Below are positions 25,771 to 33,275 of a DNA stretch of 64,000 nt, in pieces. The notes under the pieces were generated by a model. The model searched no databases. It was not told the DNA's origin and saw nothing but the letters and a program-made list of their open reading frames with translations. The stretch covers positions 107,305-171,304 of the forward strand of contig NCGN01000013.1 in the NCBI GenBank assembly GCA_002281575.1, read 5' to 3'. The stretch comes from Sphingobacteriia bacterium 28-36-52. GTDB lineage: Bacteria; Bacteroidota; Bacteroidia; Chitinophagales; Chitinophagaceae. Within the stretch, counting starts at the first letter, position 1. Each line of letters opens with the position of its first letter. Position numbers and translations under genes: made by a program.

Positions 25771-26883
25771 TTATAAATAACTAAGATTTGTCTTAGGTGT
25801 TAATGTTAATAATGTTTCATACATTAATTTGATGGTGTCTTCAATATCTTTTTTATGCAACATTTCAACTGTGGTATGCATATATCTTAAAGGGATAGAA
25901 ATTAAAACCGATGGACAGCCATCGTTTGCATAAGCAAAACTGTCTGTGTCTGTTCCTGTACTTCTACTTAGGGTTCGCATTTGAACTGGAATTTTGTTCT
26001 TTTCTGCAACTGTTTCTACAACAGCAAGTAATTTATTGTGTATTGCAGGAGCAAATGCAAGTGAAGGCCCCTTACCGCATTGGATATCGCCTTCAATAAT
26101 CTTACTAATCATTGGGGTGCTTGTATCGTGCGTTACATCGGTAATAATAGCAATATTGGGTTTAATTCTACGTGCAATCATTTCAGCACCCCTTAACCCA
26201 ATTTCTTCTTGAACTGCGTTTACCACATAAAGTCCAAAGGGTAATTGCTTTTTGTTTTCTTTGAGCAATCTGGCTACTTCTGCAATCATAAATCCCCCAA
26301 CTCTATTGTCAAATGCGCGTCCAATGATAAAGTCGTAAGCTAATTCGTCGTACCCCTCTTCGTAAGTAACAACAGCGCCAATTCGAATCCCTAATGCTTC
26401 TACTTCCTTTTTATTTCTGGCGCCACAATCCAAACAAAGGTTTTCAATTTTAGGTGAGGGCTCTTTTTGTTCTGGATTGCTTAAACGGGTATGAATAGCA
26501 GGCCATCCAAATACGGCTTTTACAGGACCTTTTTTGCCATGAATCAATACGCGCTTTGCCGGAGCAATTTGGTGATCTACTCCTCCATTCCTTTTTAAAT
26601 AAATGAGCCCTTGATCGTTAATGTAATTGACAAACCAGCTAATTTCATCACAATGAGCTTCAATCACTACTTTAAATGGAGCAGTTGGATTTACAACACC
26701 TACAGCAGTGCCATAGGGGTCTGTAAACATTGTATCTACAAAGGGTTTTATATAGTCCATCCATAATTTTTGTCCACCGCTTTCAAATCCTACGGGGGAT
26801 GGAGTATTGATATACGTTTTTAAAAAATTCATTGACTTTTCGGTCACTACCGACTTAGTCTTGGTTGTTTTTGCTTTGGCCAT
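25771..26883 (-). CDS. M42 family metallopeptidase
   Basis: This 370-residue dinuclear-metal aminopeptidase belongs to the glutamyl aminopeptidase/FrvX group. Ligand and catalytic motifs are VIEAHCDEISWFV, GRAFDNRVGGFM, VNAVQEEIGLRGAE, ITDVTHDTS and the C-terminal HTTVEMLHKKD. M42 enzymes form dodecameric tetrahedral peptidases that trim short peptides in the cytosol. It lies 2 bases upstream of the amidotransferase-like gene and 10 bases downstream of the membrane gene. Confidence 0.92.
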   Translation of the reverse strand: MAKAKTTKTKSVVTEKSMNFLKTYINTPSPVGFESGGQKLWMDYIKPFVDTMFTDPYGTAVGVVNPTAPFKVVIEAHCDEISWFVNYINDQGLIYLKRNGGVDHQIAPAKRVLIHGKKGPVKAVFGWPAIHTRLSNPEQKEPSPKIENLCLDCGARNKKEVEALGIRIGAVVTYEEGYDELAYDFIIGRAFDNRVGGFMIAEVARLLKENKKQLPFGLYVVNAVQEEIGLRGAEMIARRIKPNIAIITDVTHDTSTPMISKIIEGDIQCGKGPSLAFAPAIHNKLLAVVETVAEKNKIPVQMRTLSRSTGTDTDSFAYANDGCPSVLISIPLRYMHTTVEMLHKKDIEDTIKLMYETLLTLTPKTNLSYL

Positions 26884-26893
26884 TTTTAAAAGT

Positions 26894-27811
26894 TTAATTT
26901 CCCAACATTCCGGTTATGCCACAAATTGCTTTTACCAGCATCAATCCGTCAATGATTGCAAGATAATAGAGAATGCTTTTACGTTGGTGCATAAAGGTGC
27001 AAACAGTTATCAACAATACATAAGGAATACTGTTGAATAGTATGCTAAAAAGCGAAGATTCTTGCGTAATTGCAAAAATCCAGTAAGCCAGAATGCTTAA
27101 AATGGTCATCGGGTAAATAACCCAATACAATGTTTTTTTAAGTCCAATTTGAACCACCCAAGTTTTTAATTTTTGATTGGCATCATTAGCGTAATCTTTT
27201 ATATCAAAGAGGATGCAAAGAATACTGATAAACAACCAGTTTTCAATGAAAAAAAGCCATGTTAATAGTTCTAGGCTTTTATCTAGGCCAGGATAGCTTA
27301 AGTCGTAAAAAAAAACAGGAGAAAATGAGACTGTTCCAGCCCAAACCAATCCAATAATTAATGGCTTAAGAAGACCATTATTTCTTAATCCCCATTTTCC
27401 CCAAAACGGATACAATTGTTTATAATAACCCATCGCTATTACTAAAGTAGCAAATAATATAATCCAACTTTTAAAGTTTACTTTAGAAAAATGGGGTTGG
27501 AGTCCATTCACTAATAAAATTGAAATGACTGCAATCAAAAAAGTTAGCAATAGTTGAGACCCTTCTATTTTTTTTTTATTTCTTAAATACCAGGCAGTTC
27601 TATCATTTAAATTTATTGGATTTCGCTTGATTTCAATGTAATAGGCATGGGTATAATAAAGTACAGTTGCGAAGCCTATTAATAAATAATAAAAGATATT
27701 GTTAAGTGGTAGTCCTAATTGTAAGGAACATTCAATTGAAAGAGACACGGCACAAATTGCATAGAAATAGTTGCCGTAAAAAACACCTTTTATAAACCCT
27801 ATTGTTTTCAT
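26894..27811 (-). CDS. UbiA-like integral membrane protein
   Basis: The 305-residue protein has about eight hydrophobic segments. A polar DIKDYANDANQKLKTW stretch (about 202-217) resembles the second Asp-rich motif of UbiA prenyltransferases. The first motif (NDxxDxxxD) is not clear at the usual place, where YYIEIKRNPINLNDR is found. Function is uncertain: it may be a divergent prenyltransferase or a UbiA-fold protein. Its ATG overlaps the upstream stop (TAATG). Confidence 0.55.
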   Translation of the reverse strand: MKTIGFIKGVFYGNYFYAICAVSLSIECSLQLGLPLNNIFYYLLIGFATVLYYTHAYYIEIKRNPINLNDRTAWYLRNKKKIEGSQLLLTFLIAVISILLVNGLQPHFSKVNFKSWIILFATLVIAMGYYKQLYPFWGKWGLRNNGLLKPLIIGLVWAGTVSFSPVFFYDLSYPGLDKSLELLTWLFFIENWLFISILCILFDIKDYANDANQKLKTWVVQIGLKKTLYWVIYPMTILSILAYWIFAITQESSLFSILFNSIPYVLLITVCTFMHQRKSILYYLAIIDGLMLVKAICGITGMLGN

Positions 27812-28263
27812 TACCTGATTAGGATAATGTCAGGGGAGTTAATCGTATCACTTCTATTATTGGCTTTGTCTTTTAACCAAAATCTAAAATAAGATGTGTC
27901 ATTTCTGTTGGTACATCCAACTATTGATGGGGTTCCAGGTACATTTGCATTGTATACAAAAGTGATTTCTAATTTACCCTTTAAATTAGGTGTTCCTGTA
28001 AAATCGGGCACTTTGTTAGGGCTGATAAACTGAACACCTGGGGTGGTTGGACAGGTTTTAGAAATTTTTTGCACCCAAAGTGTATCTTGAATATCCCCTT
28101 CTTTATCTGTAAAGTTTAAACTGAAAATGAGCAAATTGCCTTGTCTTAGTTCTCTGGAATTTACTTCACCAAACTCAAGGGTAGGCTTTGTATTAAATTC
28201 ATCTTTTTTACATCCGTAAAAAAAGACCGTAATTGTCAGCAGGATTAATAATTTTGTACTCAT
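27811..28263 (-). CDS. hypothetical lipoprotein
   Basis: The 150-residue protein has a lipoprotein signal (LLILLTITVFFYGCKKD, lipid Cys at about 17) and a C-terminal region that looks like an Ig-like beta-sandwich (FRFWLKDKANNRSDTINSPDI). No named family is recognised. It is the first gene of a six-gene minus-strand operon that ends with miaE. A TAATTTTG box (28287-28280) lies 16 bases before the ATG. Confidence 0.75.
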   Translation of the reverse strand: MSTKLLILLTITVFFYGCKKDEFNTKPTLEFGEVNSRELRQGNLLIFSLNFTDKEGDIQDTLWVQKISKTCPTTPGVQFISPNKVPDFTGTPNLKGKLEITFVYNANVPGTPSIVGCTNRNDTSYFRFWLKDKANNRSDTINSPDIILIR

Positions 28264-28308
28264 CAGGTTACTTTCTATTCAAAATTAGTTAAAACAATAC
28301 AAATAAGG

Positions 28309-29292
28309 TTGGTACTACCCTTTGATATTAACAATATTTTTTCTGTGAATGAATCCAGTTTTGATGATTTATGCAATACTGTTTTTCAATTTCAGTACCA
28401 ATACAACCCAATTTACCACAAATGGGTCGACCTCATTGATTCATTGCCAACTAAACGAAAGATACCACAAAACATACCGGCGTTGCCTATTTCATTTTTC
28501 AAAGAGCAGCGTGTTACAACAGGAAATTGGCAAGAGCAGAAAGTTTTTGAAAGCAGTGGAACAACAGGAATGGTAACCAGCAGGCATTATTTGGCCGATT
28601 TAGCCATCTACGAGCAGGCCTTTATTCAAGGATTTGAGCGTCAATATGGTTCAATTAAAAACTGGTGTGTATTAGCATTGTTGCCTGCCTATTTAGAAAG
28701 AGAAAATTCTTCCTTGGTATATATGGCCAATAAAATGATTACAATGAGTAATCATACAGAAAGTGGTTTTTATTTGTACAATTACGCTGAATTGGCGTCT
28801 AAGTTAACTGAATTGGAATTACTAGGTCAGCCCACTTTATTGTTGGGGGTCACATTTGCATTACTTGATTTTTCAGCGCAGTTTCCTTTACAATTAAAAC
28901 ATACAGTGGTTATGGAAACAGGTGGAATGAAAGGGAGAGGGAGGGAACTGACCCGTTCAGAATTACACAAAACACTTATTGGTAGGTTAGGACTCAAAAA
29001 TATTCATGCCGAATACGGAATGACCGAATTACTTAGCCAAGCTTATTCTAAAGGTATGGGGAGGTATTATTGTCCACCGTGGATGAAAGTGTTTGTTCGA
29101 AAAGAAGATGACCCATTTGAATTATTAACTGAGGGAACAGGGCTTATACAAATTGTTGACCTAGCAAATATTTTCAGCTGCTCTTTTATTGCAACCCAAG
29201 ATATAGGGAAACTATATGAAGATGGGAGTTTTGAAGTGCTTGGCAGAATGGATCATGCAGACATTCGTGGATGTAGTTTGCTGGTATTATAG
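28309..29292 (+). CDS. LuxE/acyl-protein synthetase-like protein
   Basis: The 327-residue protein resembles the LuxE acyl-protein synthetase family of adenylating enzymes: VFESSGTTGMVTSRHY (adenylate-forming P-loop, about 84-99), GGMKGRGRELTRSEL, EYGMTELLSQAYS and a C-terminal LGRMDHADIRGCSL. In luminescent bacteria LuxE activates fatty acids for the reductase LuxC. No LuxC or other partner is nearby. The start appears to be TTG at 28309 after AATAAGG. No better in-frame start was seen before the conserved region. Its role is probably acyl activation for an unknown acceptor. Confidence 0.75.
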   Translation: MVLPFDINNIFSVNESSFDDLCNTVFQFQYQYNPIYHKWVDLIDSLPTKRKIPQNIPALPISFFKEQRVTTGNWQEQKVFESSGTTGMVTSRHYLADLAIYEQAFIQGFERQYGSIKNWCVLALLPAYLERENSSLVYMANKMITMSNHTESGFYLYNYAELASKLTELELLGQPTLLLGVTFALLDFSAQFPLQLKHTVVMETGGMKGRGRELTRSELHKTLIGRLGLKNIHAEYGMTELLSQAYSKGMGRYYCPPWMKVFVRKEDDPFELLTEGTGLIQIVDLANIFSCSFIATQDIGKLYEDGSFEVLGRMDHADIRGCSLLVL

Positions 29293-29306
29293 ATTCAAAA
29301 GCTCGG

Positions 29307-30396
29307 TTATACAATTGTTTGATATACTGCTATTTGTTCTCTCGCAATTTTGTTCCAGGCACAATAATCAATGACCATTTGTCTGGCGTTCATTTTTTTT
29401 CTATTCCATTGAACTGAATCAATATCGTTCATGCTTTCTATAAAAGTTTGAGTAAGTGCTTCTACAGAATTTTCTTTTAAGGTATATTTCATTAGAAACA
29501 ATGGAAGGGATAGACATGGAAGCGCTTTCTAACACTACAAAAGGGGAGTAGTCTAGTCTAGAAGGCCTTACCATGATATCAATTTTACTGAGCTGTTCAA
29601 ATTTCAGTGCACCATAAACCATTGGCTTTACAAATACATATTTATGTAGCCCTAATTTTTTGATTGATTTCAAAATGGTGTTTCTGTCTTTGCCATTTCC
29701 CATAATCCAGAGGACAGCGTTATTACTATTTGTTTTTTTAAATACGAAAAATGCGTTTAGTAAAATATCAATACCCATATTAATCATATTTAGCTCTCCA
29801 TAGAAGCAATAAATAATTTCATCATGTTTCATGATTTTAGGGGCAATATTAATATTGTTGTCAATTAATCCATTCGGTATTATATATGACTTTTGTAAGT
29901 CGAATGGGCAACAAGCTAAAAGCTCTTTTCTTTCGAACTCACTAACAAAATGAATAGCACTAGCCCAATTAATAATATTTGTATCAAAATTTTCGAAATG
30001 TTTGCGTTTTAAAAAGCTTGCAGATTTTAATGTATTGGTATTATATCTACCGTGAGGTGACAATATGAATGGACAATTGTTTTTATGAAGATGAAATATG
30101 ATTGGGTAAAAAATTGGAATAATTCCTCCATGAACATGAATGATTGTGCCAGGCTTAATTAAACTGATGGCTTTCTTCATATTGTCTATGGTATTCCACA
30201 TAAATAAGCTTGTGCTAAAGCATATGACTTTATACGGCTTTTGTTGTAATTGATCTAAAGTGCCCGAACCAATTCCCCAAACCTGAACAGTATGCCCCAA
30301 TTTTAATTGCTCTGTTGCTAATTGGTTAGCAATGTCTACCAATTGGTTTATTTTTTCTTTTGCTTTTCGTGCAAAAACCATATGTATTATTTCCAT
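29307..30396 (-). pseudogene. glycosyltransferase family 4 gene with a frameshift
   Basis: Two overlapping frames together give one GT4-like enzyme of about 360 residues. The first frame (from ATG 30396) holds the N-terminal Rossmann domain (IHVHGGIIPIFYPI, SPHGRYN, IIPNGL) and the C-terminal domain up to VVLESASMSIPSIVSNE. It then runs into a short wrong-frame tail. The missing C-terminus (LKENSVEALTQTFIESMND onward) continues in the +1 frame. Removing one base of the TTTT run at 29475-29478 would restore the fusion. It may be a real pseudogene or a sequencing indel. Programmed frameshifting is less likely. Confidence 0.8.
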
Positions 30397-30464
30397 AAGA
30401 AATTCTGCATTTATTTATTCCAGAATGAAAATACAGTATATTTAAATTAGACAACGAATTACCT

Positions 30465-30671
30465 ATGAAGTGGCGTGAACTAACTTCCAGTTCCATATTT
30501 TTTGCTTATTTTTTACTACTGATAGGCCAATTTTTATATTGGCTTGGTAGAATTTTTTCCATTCACAATATCAAGTGGTTCATATTGAAAGTAATTATTT
30601 ATGCTTACTTGATACTATGGCTTTATAATTATATTAAAACCTGGTTAGGTACTTTAAAACAATTTGGCTAA
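30465..30671 (+). CDS. small membrane protein, hypothetical
   Basis: The 68-residue protein has two predicted membrane helices (about 10-30 and 37-60) separated by a short loop, and few charged residues. A TATATTTA element (30437-30444), one base off the TANNTTTG consensus, lies 20 bases upstream. It sits between the damaged glycosyltransferase and the first PAS-receiver gene. No family is recognised, and a non-coding stretch cannot be excluded. Confidence 0.4.
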   Translation: MKWRELTSSSIFFAYFLLLIGQFLYWLGRIFSIHNIKWFILKVIIYAYLILWLYNYIKTWLGTLKQFG

Positions 30672-30719
30672 TTTTTTGTACGAGTATTTTTAGTTATACT
30701 TATAAATTGAAGAAGTAAG

Positions 30720-32579
30720 ATGCGTTATCCTTATAGTGTTGAAAGAAGATTGTTAGACCAAATTTCTTCTAACGACCATTTTGTTTTCACAACAGATTTA
30801 GAGGCAAATATTACATTTTGTAATGATGCTTTTCAACGGATTTATCAAATAGTTGGTGAATCAGTAGTTGGAGTGAATATTGACTCATTAATTAACTCGG
30901 TTGATGCCGGGCTAATTAAAGATGCTATACATCAGGCTTTGCTAACAAAGTCTACTGATTCAATAAATTTAAAATTAAAACACCCTGGAGTTAATATTAC
31001 AGAATCTTTCATACAGTATGAATTCACTGTAGTAAATGATCGTAGGTCTTGCCCTGTTGCTTTTTTACTTGTTGGTAAATCTGCTGCCGCCTCTACTGTT
31101 CAGTTTAATACATCCTCGGCAATAAGTGCAGGTGGAACCGGAATCTCAGGTCAAAATAGAGAATGGTTTCGTGAAATAGCAGACTATATGAAGGAAATGA
31201 TGTGGATGAGCGATCACCAACATCAAATCAATTTTGTTAACAAAGCCTGGCTAAAGTTTAGAGGAGTTTCTTTAGAAAATGAATCTGGCAAAGGGTGGAT
31301 GGATGGTATTTATTCGGAGGATAAGTACAAAGTAACAGAGGAGCAAAATACTGCATATCATACAAAATCAGATTATACAATCCAGTTTAGGTATAGAAAA
31401 TTTGATGCAACGTATAGATGGGTAGAAATGCAAGGTAGTCCTATGTATTCTCATTTAGGAGATTTTGTTGGTTATGCTGGTACGCTGCAAGATGTAACCA
31501 ATATGAAAGAGTTACAATTGCAATTGAATAGGCAAAAAGAGATGTTGGATGTATCTAAAGTTGAATTTGCAAAGTTCACTAAAATTGCTCAAAGGATTAA
31601 TGTGGTAATTATTTTATGTGATCCTGGATATAGGATTACTTGGGTAAATGACAGCTTTGTGAAATTAACTGGCTTCCCTTTACGAGAGGTTAATGGTAAA
31701 GAGCCAATTGCTATTTTGTCGGGTTCTGACACCGCTGCCGATTCATTGGATAAATTAAAAAAAGCGATTGAGCAAGGGAAGAGCTTAAGAACTGAAATTG
31801 TGTTCTATGCTAAAAACGGGAACAAGATTTGGTTGGATTTAAAAATGGAAACTTTGTTTGATAAACAAGGAAATATAATTGGCTATTTGACTATCCAAAA
31901 TGATATTACTAAAAAGAAAATGACTGAAAAAGATGTTGAAGAGCAAATGGCTCACCTTAAGCAAATTTCAGACATTGCATCTTTTGAGTTGAGGCATGAA
32001 TTTTCTAAAATCTTACAGATTTTACAAACTGCCAAGTTTCAGCAAAACACACTGCAGGGGTATCAACAGATTTTATTGGATATAGAATCCTCTGCAAATA
32101 CTATGAATCAGGCAATTCTAAAAATTTCCGATGAAGTTAGTTTTGCATCTAATAGTAATATAGCATTAAATAAATTCTTATTAAATCAGGCAATCGAAGA
32201 AATAATATTGGTAGATGATGACCATATGATTAATAAACTAAATTCAGTTATTATTAGGAATGTAATTCCAAATATGACTGTAACTGTGTTTGATAATATA
32301 GATGATGCCATTGCCTATTTAAAAGGCAATCCAACTTTGAAAAGAAAAATATTTTTAGACTTAAATTTCATGGGAAGAAACGGATGGGACTTTTTAGAAG
32401 AATATGAAAAGATGAACCAACCATGGCCAGTTATCATATTGACTTCTTCCATTGATCACAATGATTACGAGAAGTCTAAAAAATATTCTAATGTAACCCA
32501 TTTTATTACTAAGCCCCTAACAGTACCTCAATTTGAAGAGCTTAGCGCATTAGACGAAGCTTCTCCAGTTGGGAACTAA
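30720..32579 (+). CDS. PAS-PAS-PAS-DHp-receiver protein lacking HATPase, with altered H-box
   Basis: This 619-residue protein has three PAS folds (about 10-125, 150-275, 285-400), a DHp-like two-helix region (about 405-490) and a receiver domain (496-612, VDDDH, phospho-accepting Asp547 in FLDLNF, TSS, KP). Only about 75 residues lie between the H-box and the receiver, too few for an HATPase_c domain, so it cannot be a kinase by itself. Its H-box reads SFELRHE where paralogues have SHELRHE, so the expected phospho-His is Phe422. It is a close paralogue of the gene at 39.6 kb. Confidence 0.88.
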   Translation: MRYPYSVERRLLDQISSNDHFVFTTDLEANITFCNDAFQRIYQIVGESVVGVNIDSLINSVDAGLIKDAIHQALLTKSTDSINLKLKHPGVNITESFIQYEFTVVNDRRSCPVAFLLVGKSAAASTVQFNTSSAISAGGTGISGQNREWFREIADYMKEMMWMSDHQHQINFVNKAWLKFRGVSLENESGKGWMDGIYSEDKYKVTEEQNTAYHTKSDYTIQFRYRKFDATYRWVEMQGSPMYSHLGDFVGYAGTLQDVTNMKELQLQLNRQKEMLDVSKVEFAKFTKIAQRINVVIILCDPGYRITWVNDSFVKLTGFPLREVNGKEPIAILSGSDTAADSLDKLKKAIEQGKSLRTEIVFYAKNGNKIWLDLKMETLFDKQGNIIGYLTIQNDITKKKMTEKDVEEQMAHLKQISDIASFELRHEFSKILQILQTAKFQQNTLQGYQQILLDIESSANTMNQAILKISDEVSFASNSNIALNKFLLNQAIEEIILVDDDHMINKLNSVIIRNVIPNMTVTVFDNIDDAIAYLKGNPTLKRKIFLDLNFMGRNGWDFLEEYEKMNQPWPVIILTSSIDHNDYEKSKKYSNVTHFITKPLTVPQFEELSALDEASPVGN

Positions 32580-33144
32580 TAGATTGCTTCATTAAAACGC
32601 CATTATTGGCCGCTTTAGTAGGGTGAAGAGAGTGAAGTATATCAATAAGTTCAGTTGAATGTTTAAAAAACATGGCGTTGTCTTGGGTGATTGCCTTATT
32701 GTAATCTGAGGCATAGGCAACAACGGGCAGTTGCATATACATTGCTTCTATTAGTGATGCAGAATTATCTTCTTGGTGATGAGAATCTATATATATAAAG
32801 CAATTTGTTCTGAGCATATTCAATGTTCTTAATTGAATTTGCGGGTCTATCAATTTAATTAAATAGCTTTTTTGGTAACGCTCAAAAAGTGCTTGGCCAT
32901 ATGCGTTTGCTTTCCAATTTCCCACTGCAATAATTGGATAATGATTAAACTTTTCAAAACCATCAAATACAATATGTATGTCATTTTCAGGATCCGGTTC
33001 CGTAATCATCAATGCATATTTGCCATATAAGAATGGGAATAAGGTATGATCCTTTGTTTGAATGATTTCATGATTACAATGATCATTTAATAATTTATAC
33101 GATATTTCCGATAGCTGTTCTTTTATATACACATTTACATTCAT
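32542..33144 (-). CDS. lone C-terminal half of a DUF1972-type glycosyltransferase
   Basis: About 200 residues correspond to only the C-terminal GT-B lobe: EPDPENDIHIVFDGF, PIIAVGNWKANAYG, LLIDPQIQ-like and YIDSHHQEDNSASLIEAM with the nucleotide-sugar-binding Glu. The N-terminal acceptor lobe of about 190 residues is absent, and no start of it is found upstream. The ATG at 33142-33144 (or GTG at 33147) may be a chance start. It overlaps the end of the convergent PAS-receiver gene by 38 bases. It is probably a remnant, though a small standalone protein is possible. Confidence 0.6.
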   Translation of the reverse strand: MNVNVYIKEQLSEISYKLLNDHCNHEIIQTKDHTLFPFLYGKYALMITEPDPENDIHIVFDGFEKFNHYPIIAVGNWKANAYGQALFERYQKSYLIKLIDPQIQLRTLNMLRTNCFIYIDSHHQEDNSASLIEAMYMQLPVVAYASDYNKAITQDNAMFFKHSTELIDILHSLHPTKAANNGVLMKQSISSQLEKLRLMR

Positions 33145-33159
33145 CACAGTGAATTTAGG

Positions 33160-33266
33160 TATTCAATTGTATTCTTCCAATTCAATGCCAATTCAATTGT
33201 GAATGTTTTATATTGATTATCAATCGTTTAGAATATTTCTATTTGTAAATCAATTCCCATAATTGG
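33160..33266. promoter_or_regulatory. repeat-rich intergenic segment
   Basis: Short tandem repeats CCAATTCAATG (33177-33187) and CCAATTCAATTG (33188-33199), plus an ATTCAATTG at 33161-33169, lie upstream of the glycosyltransferase remnant. TCCCATAATTGG at 33255-33266 is the exact reverse complement of 37124-37135 in the sigma-54 activator promoter region. The purpose is unknown. Confidence 0.3.
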
Positions 33267-33275
33267 AATAAAAAT

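Noticed and set aside
29475..29478. Programmed ribosomal frameshift site
   Set aside because: A +1 shift at CTT-AAA-A lacks a known stimulatory context (no upstream Shine-Dalgarno spacing or rare-codon stall). A simple indel explains it better.
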